Assembly: GCA_027943245.1 (NCBI GenBank)
Contig: JANDJZ010001022.1
Coordinates: 1-20,043 of the forward strand
DNA: 20,043 nt
Origin: Acanthamoeba sp. SK_2022b
Taxonomy: Eukaryota > Discosea > Longamoebia > Acanthamoebidae
Direction of reading: 5' to 3'
The position numbers and the translations under genes were made by a program. The notes below the pieces were generated by a model that was not told where the DNA came from, searched no databases, and saw only the letters and a program-made list of their open reading frames with translations. This document shows, in pieces, positions 1-7,717 of the stretch (position 1 is its first letter; every line of letters starts with the position of its first letter).

Positions 1-453
1 GCGCCAGTGGTCGAGCAGTGGCAGCGGGCAGGTGTCCTGCACCAGCGTCCACAGCCGGTCGAGCCGGTGTGCGGACTCGCGCGGCAGAAGCGCCAGCGCG
101 CTGGCGTTGGCCTTGTCGGGCTTCACGGCGCGACGGTCGAACAGCCACACGTTGGTCAGCGAGCCGAACAGCGTGCGGCGGTAGGCGCGGGTAATGCGCT
201 TCTCCAGGTTCTCGACGTTGCCGACGAAAACCGGGACGCTCGCGCCCTGGTCGGTGATGACATGGAACTGGTCCAGCCCCTGCTCATCGCGCCCGAAGTT
301 CAGGCGAGCCAGGAACTCCTGAACGGCGGTGTCGCGCGCCCAGATCGAGAGAAAGACCAGGTTGCCGTTCTCGTCACCGATGCAGCCGTCGGCCATGAGG
401 TCGGGGCATTCGTCGATGCGATACAGCGTCTTGGAAGGATGGGTGACAGGCAT
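1..453 (-). CDS. ICE backbone hypothetical protein (3' end beyond window)
   Basis: An open frame of 151 codons without a stop runs off the left edge. It starts at an ATG at 453 with GAGGA six bases upstream. The protein begins MPVTHPSKTLYRIDECPDLM and looks like a soluble cytoplasmic protein with no membrane segment or signal peptide. I associate this N-terminus with conserved hypothetical proteins of PAGI-2/ICEclc-type elements but know no function for it. It has the same strand, leader hairpin and spacing as the DUF932, DUF3275 and DUF3577 genes further right, so it probably belongs to the same backbone module, from which cargo module A separates it. The true length is unknown. Confidence 0.8.
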   Translation of the reverse strand, partial: MPVTHPSKTLYRIDECPDLMADGCIGDENGNLVFLSIWARDTAVQEFLARLNFGRDEQGLDQFHVITDQGASVPVFVGNVENLEKRITRAYRRTLFGSLTNVWLFDRRAVKPDKANASALALLPRESAHRLDRLWTLVQDTCPLPLLDHWR

Positions 454-493
454 GGTGTTGTCCTCGAAGGAATCGGAGGCAGCACGGCCCGCC

Positions 494-510
494 GGGGCAG
501 TCACTGCCCC
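494..510 (-). promoter_or_regulatory. Leader hairpin of the first backbone gene
   Basis: A perfect 7-bp stem (GGGGCAG / CTGCCCC, 3-base loop) lies 41 nt before the ATG at 453. The same kind of G4/C4 hairpin lies 30-47 nt before the other four backbone genes in the window. It has no following T-run, so it is more likely a 5'-UTR structure than a terminator. The role is inferred. Confidence 0.6.
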
Positions 511-576
511 AAGGGGTGGAAGAAAACGCCGCGAGCGGCTTGGCGAAGAAGAACGACCTGCGCGTCGCAACGCACC

Positions 577-632
577 GTAGCCTTGAAGGTCTTGGCTACC
601 TGGGCATGCTGTCGGCTTCGCCGACGGACATG
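577..632 (-). ncRNA. Two-hairpin leader element, copy 1
   Basis: Stem 1 is GTAGCC (577-582) with GGCTAC (594-599) around an 11-base loop. A linker CTGGGCATG follows, then stem 2 is GTCGGC-TTC-GCCGAC (611-625). On the minus strand stem 2 contains GCGAAGC, a known ultra-stable mini-hairpin in DNA. A second copy at 11255-11312 keeps both hairpins with changed bases. Both copies lie upstream of minus-strand backbone genes, here about 125 nt before the ATG at 453. It may act as a structured leader RNA or a folded single-stranded DNA site; the sequence does not decide this. Confidence 0.5.
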
Positions 633-633
633 G

Positions 634-1000
634 GCCTAGCCTGCTTCAATACGTGGCGGGGGCGGGAGCAACAAACCGCTGCGCACGGTGCCCCCCTTTG
701 GTAGGCCCTTATCGCCGGACCAAGGAACCACTTGGTGCCGAATGCGCGCCGAACCGTCGTGCCTGTTCACACGGGTCATGCCTTCTTTGGGAAGCGCTTA
801 TCGAGGAAAGCGATCAGCGCCGTCGTGATGGCCAGGTCCAGCACCGACTTGGCACGAGGCATATTTGCCAGCCACGCGCGCTCATGCAGTGGTCGCCCGG
901 CACCGCCCTACGATGCCGCCGTGAATTCCTCGATCCGAACCCATTCTTGCCGGCGTGGATTCGAACGGATGGGCAAAGCGCTAGGAAAGTGCTCCAGCTC
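634..1000. other. Junction region with a decayed gene tail
   Basis: No intact gene is evident here. On the minus strand, frame 776-907 encodes a plausible C-terminus ending in FLDKRFPKKA and stop. It is preceded in frame by an amber codon (908-910) and then by more protein-like sequence (WVRIEEFTAAS) up to about 970. This looks like the 3' remnant of a backbone or cargo gene that lost its 5' part where module A begins. I do not recognise the family. Positions 634-775 show no feature I can support. Confidence 0.35.
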
Positions 1001-1008
1001 TTACAAAA

Positions 1009-1030
1009 TATAATGGTTCTCATGTATAAT
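1009..1030 (+). promoter_or_regulatory. Candidate Fur box over twin -10 hexamers
   Basis: Positions 1009-1027 match the 19-bp Fur consensus at 11 positions, with the core TATAATG...TCAT preserved. Two perfect TATAAT hexamers (1009-1014 and 1025-1030) lie in an AT-rich island within otherwise GC-rich DNA. No strong -35 is visible; TTACAA at 1001-1006 is the closest. The site is about 115 nt before the TonB receptor start, so iron-repressed transcription of the operon is the likely reading. Eleven of 19 is modest and needs footprinting or motif scoring. Confidence 0.45.
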
Positions 1031-1144
1031 TCGCGGCGCGACAGCATGCCCACCGAAAAATTGATTGTTGCCAAGTAAATAACCCATCACTGCACGAGCC
1101 AGCCGTCGCCAGCCAGTGCCCACTCTGAACACAGGAGAAGCACT

Positions 1145-3343
1145 ATGCTGCGAATGACCCCGGTCGCGCTGGCACTTGGTGTTGTCTGGGGTCTCGCACC
1201 TCTCGCAGCAATCGCCCAGCAAGCCCCTTCGACAACTGCCGCGCCCACCGCCCCGGTGCAGGCTGAACCCGTCTTGCCGGCGCAGATCCCCCAGAACCAA
1301 GAGGCCAAACTGCCCACGGTCACGGTGAGGGGCTCTGTCGCGCCCGGCGTGACGCCCGGCACGATCACCAGCACCACCAAGGGCGAGGCGCGTGCGCTGG
1401 AGACACCGCAGTCGATCACCGTGCTGACGCGTGAGAGACTCGACCAGACCCAGGTCAAGACTCTGGTCGAGGCGCTGGGCAGCGTGGCCGGCGTGGTGGC
1501 CGGCGATCACGGCAACCGCGGCTTCGACGATTTCGGCATCCGCGGCGTCGACGTTGGCAGCAACCAGGAAAAGTACGTCGACGGCCTGAACACCATGCGT
1601 TCCGGCTACGTCCCGGCCGAGGAGATCTTCGGCGCCGAGCGCATCGAGGTGCTCAAGGGCTCCGCCTCGCTGCTGTTCGGCCAGGTACGCCCGGGCGGGC
1701 TGGTCAACATCGTGAGCAAGCGCCCCCGGCCCGAGGCCTTCGGCGAGGTGGGCGTGACCGTGGGCAATCTCGGCATGAGGCAGGTCACCGCGGATCTGGG
1801 CCGGCCACTGTCGGCCGACGGTCGCTCGGGGTTCCGCGTCGCCGCGCTGGTCAACGAAAGCGACGACGTGACGGACCACGTGTTCTACAAGAACAATTAC
1901 ATCGCCCCCTCGTTTGCCGTCGCGCTGGGCGAGCGCACAGACCTGACGATACTTACCAGCTTCCTGGACCGCGAGTTCCTGCGCAACCAGGCCCTGCCGG
2001 CCAAGGGCACGGTGCTGCCCAACATCAACGGCCGGGTGGATCGCAGCCTGTTCATCGGCGATCCCTCCTTCGGCACCGTCGAGGCCCGACGCGCGCGTGC
2101 AGGCTACGAGTTGCAGCACCGCTTCGCCAACGGCTGGAAGCTGCAGCAGAATTTCCGCTGGGAGGACTACACGATGAAGCAGCGCAACACGGCTTTCATC
2201 GACACGCTGGCCGCCGACGAGCGCACCCAGTCGCGCACCGGCAACATCCAGCACGACGACTACCGCGCACTGGCATTGGATACCTACGTCAACGGCAAGC
2301 TCGGGTCGCCGATCGGCACGCACGAGATCACGGTGGGGCTGGACCTGGGCGACAAACATGGCCGCCTGTCCATGCGCAACTGCACCTCGGCCGACCTGGG
2401 CACGATCGATCTTTTCGCGCCGACCTACGGCCGCTTCACTACCTCCACACGCTGCACCGGTGCCTTCAGCGACAGCACGCAGGACATCCGCACGGCCGGG
2501 GTCTATGCACGCGACCACCTGCGTATCGGGCAGCAACTGCACCTGACTTTCGGCGCGCGCCATGATCGTGTGACGACGCGTACCTTCAACGAAGTCAAGT
2601 CCGTGGTCTCCAGCGAACCGAAGGACTCGGCCACCACCGGCATGGTCGGCCTGGTCTGGGAAGTGCTGCCGGGCATGGCCCCGTATGCCAGCCTGGCCAA
2701 CTCGTTCAATCCCGTATCCGGCGTGGACCGGAGCGGCGACATGTTCAAGCCCGAGGCCGGCAAGCAGGCCGAGATCGGGGTCAAGTTCGAACGCGACGGC
2801 GGGCGGCAAACGGCATCGGTGGCGGCCTACGACCTCAGGCGCACCAACGTGCTGACGGTCGACCCGGTCAATTCCGCGTTCAACGTGCAGACCGGCGAGC
2901 ACCACATCCGGGGTCTGGAAGCCGAAGTGGCCGCCGATCTGCGCAACGGCTTCAGTCTCACCGCAGCCTATGCCTACACCGACGCCGAGGTCTCGAAGAG
3001 CAACAAGGCAAGCGAGGTCGGGCGCACCGTCAACAACGTGCCGCGCCACAACGTGAGCGTCTGGGGCCTGTATCGCGTCAGCGCCGGACCGCTGGAAGGC
3101 TGGGGCTTCGGGCTGGGCCTGCGGCATGTGAGCGAACGCACCGGTTACTCCTACGACTTCACCATCCCCGGCTACACCGTCTTCGATGCCGCCGTGCACT
3201 ACCAGGGCCAGGGCTGGCGTGCCGCGCTGAACGTCAGAAACCTGGCTGACAAGACCGTCTACGGCGGCTCCTTCAGCAGCAACAATCTCGTCACCCTCGG
3301 CGACCCACGCCAGATACGCCTCAACGTGGTGACCGAGTTCTGA
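1145..3343 (+). CDS. TonB-dependent siderophore-type receptor
   Basis: This 732-residue outer-membrane receptor would import a ferric siderophore or another metal chelate using TonB-ExbB-ExbD energy. The start has AGGAGA seven bases upstream. Residues 1 to about 25 form a signal peptide ending near AIAQQ. A TonB-box-like segment LPTVTVR lies at 56-62. The plug domain carries ETPQSITVLT (86-95), IRGVDVG (132-138) and the strand RIEVLKGSASLLFGQ (166-180). The rest is a beta-barrel ending in a terminal Phe, as in most outer-membrane proteins. Cys413 and Cys437 probably form a loop disulfide. It lacks the long N-terminal signalling domain of FpvA/FecA-type transducers. It is the first gene of the operon running to the PepSY gene. 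The ligand cannot be read from sequence. Confidence 0.93.
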   Translation: MLRMTPVALALGVVWGLAPLAAIAQQAPSTTAAPTAPVQAEPVLPAQIPQNQEAKLPTVTVRGSVAPGVTPGTITSTTKGEARALETPQSITVLTRERLDQTQVKTLVEALGSVAGVVAGDHGNRGFDDFGIRGVDVGSNQEKYVDGLNTMRSGYVPAEEIFGAERIEVLKGSASLLFGQVRPGGLVNIVSKRPRPEAFGEVGVTVGNLGMRQVTADLGRPLSADGRSGFRVAALVNESDDVTDHVFYKNNYIAPSFAVALGERTDLTILTSFLDREFLRNQALPAKGTVLPNINGRVDRSLFIGDPSFGTVEARRARAGYELQHRFANGWKLQQNFRWEDYTMKQRNTAFIDTLAADERTQSRTGNIQHDDYRALALDTYVNGKLGSPIGTHEITVGLDLGDKHGRLSMRNCTSADLGTIDLFAPTYGRFTTSTRCTGAFSDSTQDIRTAGVYARDHLRIGQQLHLTFGARHDRVTTRTFNEVKSVVSSEPKDSATTGMVGLVWEVLPGMAPYASLANSFNPVSGVDRSGDMFKPEAGKQAEIGVKFERDGGRQTASVAAYDLRRTNVLTVDPVNSAFNVQTGEHHIRGLEAEVAADLRNGFSLTAAYAYTDAEVSKSNKASEVGRTVNNVPRHNVSVWGLYRVSAGPLEGWGFGLGLRHVSERTGYSYDFTIPGYTVFDAAVHYQGQGWRAALNVRNLADKTVYGGSFSSNNLVTLGDPRQIRLNVVTEF

Positions 3344-3376
3344 TCATGCCTAGTCAATCAAGCAAGGAGGCAGCAT

Positions 3377-4099
3377 ATGTCTGATGCAAAGCTGCTGGAA
3401 ACCAGAAAGCTGGTGGTCGACTTCAACCGGCGGCGGGTGATCGATGCGCTCGACATTGCGGTGCCGGCGGGTACTGTTTATGCGCTGCTGGGCGGCAACG
3501 GTGCGGGCAAGACGACGACCATCAACACCTTCCTGGGGTTTGTCAGACCGGCCGGCGGCGAGATTCTGATCGATGGCCAATCGCCCCACGGAAATGCCGG
3601 GCTGGTTCGTTCCGTTGTCGCCTATCTGCCCGAGAATGTGGCGCTGTATCACTACATGAGCGGACGCGAGAACCTGAGTTTCTTCTGCGCGCTGGCCGGC
3701 CTGCAGATCACCCGCGCTCGCGCGCATGAACTGCTGTCGAGTGCCGGTCTGCAGGAGCAGGCGCATGATCAGCGTGTCAGTGCCTATTCCAAGGGCATGC
3801 GCCAGAAGGTCGGGCTGGCCATTGCGTCCGCCAAACAGGCCAAGGTGATGCTGCTCGATGAGCCGACCTCCGGCCTCGACCCGAGCGCGGCGAACGATTT
3901 CGCCCAGCAGGTGCGCACCGCGGCGGAGCGCGGCATGGCGGTGCTGATGGCCACTCACGACCTGTTCAACGCCAAGCAGGTGGCGGACCGTATCGGCATC
4001 ATGAAGGAAGGGCGACTGGTGGAGGCGTTCGACGCGCATACCGTCGCGCATGACGAACTGGAACAGAAATACCTGGCGCATGCGCGGGGGCTGTCATGA
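3377..4099 (+). CDS. ABC transporter ATP-binding protein (NosF/CcmA-like)
   Basis: A 240-residue nucleotide-binding subunit that would power the two downstream DUF3526 permeases at the inner membrane. It has Walker A GGNGAGKTT (39-47), signature YSKGMRQK (137-144), Walker B VMLLDEPTSGLD (157-168) and switch His194. The usual Q-loop glutamine position reads LPEN (84-87), common in ABC-2/NosF-like ATPases. AAGGAGG precedes the ATG. Its stop overlaps the next start (ATGA at 4096-4099), so the subunits are translationally coupled. ABC-2 systems usually export, so this is not an obvious classical siderophore importer. The substrate is unknown. Confidence 0.93.
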   Translation: MSDAKLLETRKLVVDFNRRRVIDALDIAVPAGTVYALLGGNGAGKTTTINTFLGFVRPAGGEILIDGQSPHGNAGLVRSVVAYLPENVALYHYMSGRENLSFFCALAGLQITRARAHELLSSAGLQEQAHDQRVSAYSKGMRQKVGLAIASAKQAKVMLLDEPTSGLDPSAANDFAQQVRTAAERGMAVLMATHDLFNAKQVADRIGIMKEGRLVEAFDAHTVAHDELEQKYLAHARGLS

Positions 4100-5506
4100 T
4101 CGGCGCCATCCTGCGCAAGGAAGCCCTGTCCATCCTGCGCGATGGGCGGCTGCTGCTGTTGGCGGTATCGCTGTTTGCGGTGCTGCTCGGTTTCTTTCTT
4201 GCCGCGACGCAAGAGTATCGGCACATGCGCAATGAAAAACAGGCAGCGGGAGAAACGGTGCGCGCGCAATGGGAGGCGCAAGGGGTCAAGGGCACCCACC
4301 AGGCGGCACACTTCGGCATCTACGTTTTCAAACCCGAGTCGCCGCTGGCCGCCATCGACCCCGGCCTGCGCCAGTTCACGGGACAAGCGCTGTGGCTGGA
4401 GCCGCACAAGCGCAACCTGGCGCGCTTCAGCCCGGCGGCCGATCAGGGCATTGCCACCCGCTTCGGTCAGATGAGCGCCGCGTTCGTGCTGCATACCTTG
4501 TTGCCGCTGCTGATCGTGGCGCTGGCCTTCAACGCCGTCACGCATGAACGCGAGCAAGGCACCTTGCGCATGTTGCATAGCCTTGGATTGTCCGCCAGGA
4601 AACTCCTGTTCGGAAAATTCTTCGGCTTGCTGCTGGCCTTTACCCTGCTGCTCCTGCCGTCCCTCTTGATCGGCATCTTCCTGTTGTTCGGCGTCAGCAG
4701 TGTCGGTAGCGACGACATCCTGCGCGGCGTCGTGCTGGGTTTTGCCTACCTCCTGTATTACGGCATCTTTGCCGCGCTGGCCATGGCGGCATCGGCCTGG
4801 CTCAAGAGCAGCCGCCTGGCATTTTTCGTCCTGGTCGCCTTCTGGCTGTCCAGTGTCCTGGTCGCGCCGCGCGTTGGCGCCATCATGGCCGAGGCGCTGG
4901 TCCCCATCCCCAGCGCCACGCAGTTCTGGGCGTCGATCCAGCAGGATATCGAGCATGGGCTGAACCAGGATGGCGATTCGACGACACGGTTGAAGGCTTT
5001 CGAGGCGCAGACGCTCCATCGATGGGGTCAAGCGCGTGGAAGACCTGCCGGAGGGCTTTCACGCACTCCGCCGCCACTTCAAGGACGCCTATTCCAACCG
5101 AGTGCATGCGCTGCATTTCGACCGGCTGTGGGATAGCTTCGAGCGGCAAGGGACATTCATGCGCTCCGGCTCCTTGCTGGGTCCATCCATCGCCATGCGG
5201 GCGCTGTCGATGAGCCTTTCGATGACGGACTTTTCGCAGCAAAGGCATTTCGAAAATGCCGCTGAAGCCTACCGGCAATACTTCGTCGGTCTGACCGACA
5301 TGTGGGACTGGCAGCGGACCCGGGGCACGGAGGTCGGCGGCCAAGGAAGCGCTGCCGATTGGCGCAGTGTCGACCGCTTCGAGTATCGGGCGCCACCCCT
5401 GTCCTTTGCGTTGCAGGCCAGCCGTATGGACATTGCCGTACTTTTGTTCTGGGCTTTGGCCGCCGCTGTGGCTCTGCTCATTTCAGCCAGGAAATTGACG
5501 CCATGA
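4096..5506 (+). pseudogene. DUF3526/ABC-2 permease 1, interrupted by a frameshift
   Basis: The product would be a membrane subunit of about 470 residues. The first frame (4096-5136) gives an N-terminal helix, a large extracytoplasmic domain and a helix cluster from about residue 130, including HEREQGTLRM, a motif typical of DUF3526/ABC-2 permeases. Near 5021-5028 the frame breaks. The expected family sequence (VEDLPEGFHALRRHFKDAY onward) continues in another frame to 5506, ending in a last helix and ISARKLTP. A gained G in the GGGG run or two missing bases would explain the shift. If real, the protein loses its C-terminal third and last helix. The gene overlaps the next one by ATGA. Sequencing error is a fair alternative because everything around it is intact. 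Confidence 0.85.
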
Positions 5507-6903
5507 CCTTGTTACTTCGCATGGAAGGTCTGCGCTTCGTCCGCAACCCGATCAATCTATGGGTGATTGCGGCCTTCGCACTGGTGCTGATCATGGCGGC
5601 GGTAGAGGGCGGCCTGAGCGCGCGCGCATGGCGTGAGCAGGCCGCGCAGGCGGAGGCGCAATGGCACAAATCCCTTGCCGCACAACAGGCAAAGGCAGCC
5701 CAGGCAAGCATTGGCGGCCTGAACGCGCCAGATTTGTCGGCGCTCGCCGCCAACAACGCCATCGCCCCGAGCGTGCGCCTTACTGCACAGGGCGGCCTGG
5801 CCCTGAGCGTGCCTCAGTTCGATCTGCTGAGCCCTGAAATCCATATCGACGCGATCCCGCGTAGCCGCCATACCGATGGCCGCAACAGCGACCAGATCTT
5901 CAACCCGCTATTGCGCGAAATCGGCGCGCTCGGTTTTTCCACCTTGGTGGCACTCCTGCTGCCGTTGGCGGTGATTGGCCTCGGCTATGGCCTGGTTCAT
6001 GAGGAACGTGAGCAAGGCATCTGGCGGCTGGTCTGCGCACAGACTCGGCATGCCTGGGCAGGCGTCTTCGCCGCGCTAGGCATACGCTTCGGCGCCGTGT
6101 TGCTGGCTGCGCTCATCCCCTCTCTGCTGGCTCTGGCCCTGGATCCGGGCGCGACGCTGGCAGCCGCCGCCTGGTGGGCGGCCACGCTCGCAGCACTGAC
6201 CTTCGTGTGGGTGGCCATCGTCGGGGTATTCACGCTTTTGCCGGTATCCTCCGGCGCCGGTGCGGTGGGCATGTTGGGTGTGTGGCTGGCGCTGACTTTT
6301 GCTGTACCGGCCGGTTTGGAGTGGGCGGCGAATCTGGAACAACCCATGCCGTCGCGCCTGGCGACCGTCATCGATCTGCGCAAGGCCATGCTCCAGACCG
6401 AAGCACAGCAGTCCGAGTTACTGGCGGCCTGGTACAGAAACAACCCGGCACATACGCCCGCCGCTCCCGCCGCGAACCCGCCCTGGCAGCAAGTCAGACT
6501 GCCGCGTTACCTCGCCTTCGATGCGACGGCCCGGCCAATGATGGCGACTTTCGATGAAGTTCGTGCCAGCCATTTCACCTTCCTGGAGCGCTTGGCCTGG
6601 CTTTCGCCGGGATTGGCCGCCGTGCTGTCCGCCGATCGTCTGGCGGGAATCGACGCTCCGCGCTATCTCGGCTATATCCACGCCGTCAATGGCTTCGAGG
6701 ATGAATGGCGAGCGTTCTTCGTTCCGCGCATCATGAGCAACCAGAAATTGGCCGCATCGGAATACGACACGATGCCGCGGTTTTCCCGCCAGGCAGCCAT
6801 TGCCGGCAGCTCGCCCATTTCCTCCATTCTGCGCCAATTTCTGACAGGCCTTGGCTTGCTTGCCGTACTGGTTGCGTGCCGCTTCAGAATCAACAGGCTG
6901 TGA
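5503..6903 (+). CDS. DUF3526/ABC-2 permease 2
   Basis: A 466-residue inner-membrane protein, a paralogue of the preceding gene in architecture. It has an N-terminal helix (about 19-35), a periplasmic domain rich in Ala and Gln to about residue 140, then helices containing the permease motif HEEREQGIWRLV (about 166-177). A second soluble domain and a final helix near the C-terminus follow (LTGLGLLAVLVACRF). The ATG overlaps the previous stop (ATGA, 5503-5506), which fixes the start against a longer upstream extension of the same frame. Two such permeases with one ATPase would form a heterodimeric ABC-2 transporter. Substrate and direction are not shown by the sequence. Confidence 0.88.
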   Translation: MTLLLRMEGLRFVRNPINLWVIAAFALVLIMAAVEGGLSARAWREQAAQAEAQWHKSLAAQQAKAAQASIGGLNAPDLSALAANNAIAPSVRLTAQGGLALSVPQFDLLSPEIHIDAIPRSRHTDGRNSDQIFNPLLREIGALGFSTLVALLLPLAVIGLGYGLVHEEREQGIWRLVCAQTRHAWAGVFAALGIRFGAVLLAALIPSLLALALDPGATLAAAAWWAATLAALTFVWVAIVGVFTLLPVSSGAGAVGMLGVWLALTFAVPAGLEWAANLEQPMPSRLATVIDLRKAMLQTEAQQSELLAAWYRNNPAHTPAAPAANPPWQQVRLPRYLAFDATARPMMATFDEVRASHFTFLERLAWLSPGLAAVLSADRLAGIDAPRYLGYIHAVNGFEDEWRAFFVPRIMSNQKLAASEYDTMPRFSRQAAIAGSSPISSILRQFLTGLGLLAVLVACRFRINRL

Positions 6904-6904
6904 G

Positions 6905-7636
6905 ATGGAAGGTTTCGACCCGGTAGCCATGCCCGCGTTCCGTACACCCGCTACCTGCCCGCCAGGTGCGCGCGCTGCGCCGGATCGAACCCCGGCGCAG
7001 CGCGCGCCTCGCCGCAGCGCGCGGTTCCTGCGCTGGCTGCGCAAGATCCACCTGTACGTGGGCCTGTGGGGCGCGGCCCTGGGCTTTCTGTTCGGCGCCA
7101 CCGGCATCCTGCTGAATCACCGCGCGGTCCTGAATCTCCCGGTGGAGAAGGTGGTGCAGAAGAGTACCCAGTTCCCGCTGCCGGACCCGGCGCTGCGCAG
7201 CTTCAAGACGCCGGAAGACATGGCCCGGTGGCTGCAAGCCGAACTGAAGTTCGAGGGGCTGCAAACGCGCATCAAGGCCGACCCCGCCAAAACGGTGACC
7301 TGGGCCGACCGCGAGGTGACGCAACCCGCACGCTGGACCTTCAACCTGCAAAGCCCGCAGCGCGGCGTCAATGCCGAGTACTACCTCGGCAACCGCTTCA
7401 TCAAGGTGGAGACGCAGGACGCAACGCCGATCGGCACGCTGACGCGACTGCACATGTCGGTCGGCGTAAGCGCCTTCTGGGTGTTGCTGTCGGACACCAT
7501 CGCCGGCGGCCTGATCGTGCTGAGCGTCACCGGCCTCCTGCTGTGGTCGCGCCTGCACACGATCCGCCTGTCGGCCGTGTGCGTCAGCCTGGCCGCGCTG
7601 CTGGCCGGCATCTGGTTCATGTGGACTGCTATCTGA
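6905..7636 (+). CDS. PepSY-domain inner-membrane protein
   Basis: A 243-residue protein whose ATG follows the previous stop after one base. A basic, proline-rich N-terminus (1-45) precedes helix 1 with RKIHLYVGLWGAALGFLFG, followed by ILLNHR. A periplasmic segment (about 80-180) comes next, then LTRLHMSVGVSAFW and two or three further helices. His49, His72 and His183 lie at membrane edges, as in PepSY_TM proteins, where they can bind haem. Relatives such as FoxB and FpvG act in reductive release of iron from siderophores at the inner membrane. A similar job here is an inference from the family and the TonB receptor in the operon. An internal ATG at 6929 is a possible alternative start. Confidence 0.85.
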   Translation: MEGFDPVAMPAFRTPATCPPGARAAPDRTPAQRAPRRSARFLRWLRKIHLYVGLWGAALGFLFGATGILLNHRAVLNLPVEKVVQKSTQFPLPDPALRSFKTPEDMARWLQAELKFEGLQTRIKADPAKTVTWADREVTQPARWTFNLQSPQRGVNAEYYLGNRFIKVETQDATPIGTLTRLHMSVGVSAFWVLLSDTIAGGLIVLSVTGLLLWSRLHTIRLSAVCVSLAALLAGIWFMWTAI

Positions 7637-7717
7637 GATTCTCTTTAACCCCGTCGAAAGGAACATTCCTGAAAACCGCTTCACTTCCCTGATAAGGGGA
7701 TGGCCCCCAGGGCATTA

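Noticed and set aside
940..975. tRNA-like TTCGAATCC T-loop on the minus strand
   Set aside because: The flanking 5-bp stem does not pair and no anticodon or acceptor arm can be built, so neither a tRNA nor an att site is supported.
1001..3199. A 732-codon minus-strand open frame opposite the TonB receptor
   Set aside because: It is a GC-rich antisense shadow. Its sequence has no family features, while the plus-strand frame is a clear receptor with signal peptide, plug and terminal Phe.
3955..5031. A 358-codon minus-strand frame opposite the ABC genes
   Set aside because: No recognisable domain, low-complexity Gln/Arg composition; the plus strand has clear Walker and permease motifs.
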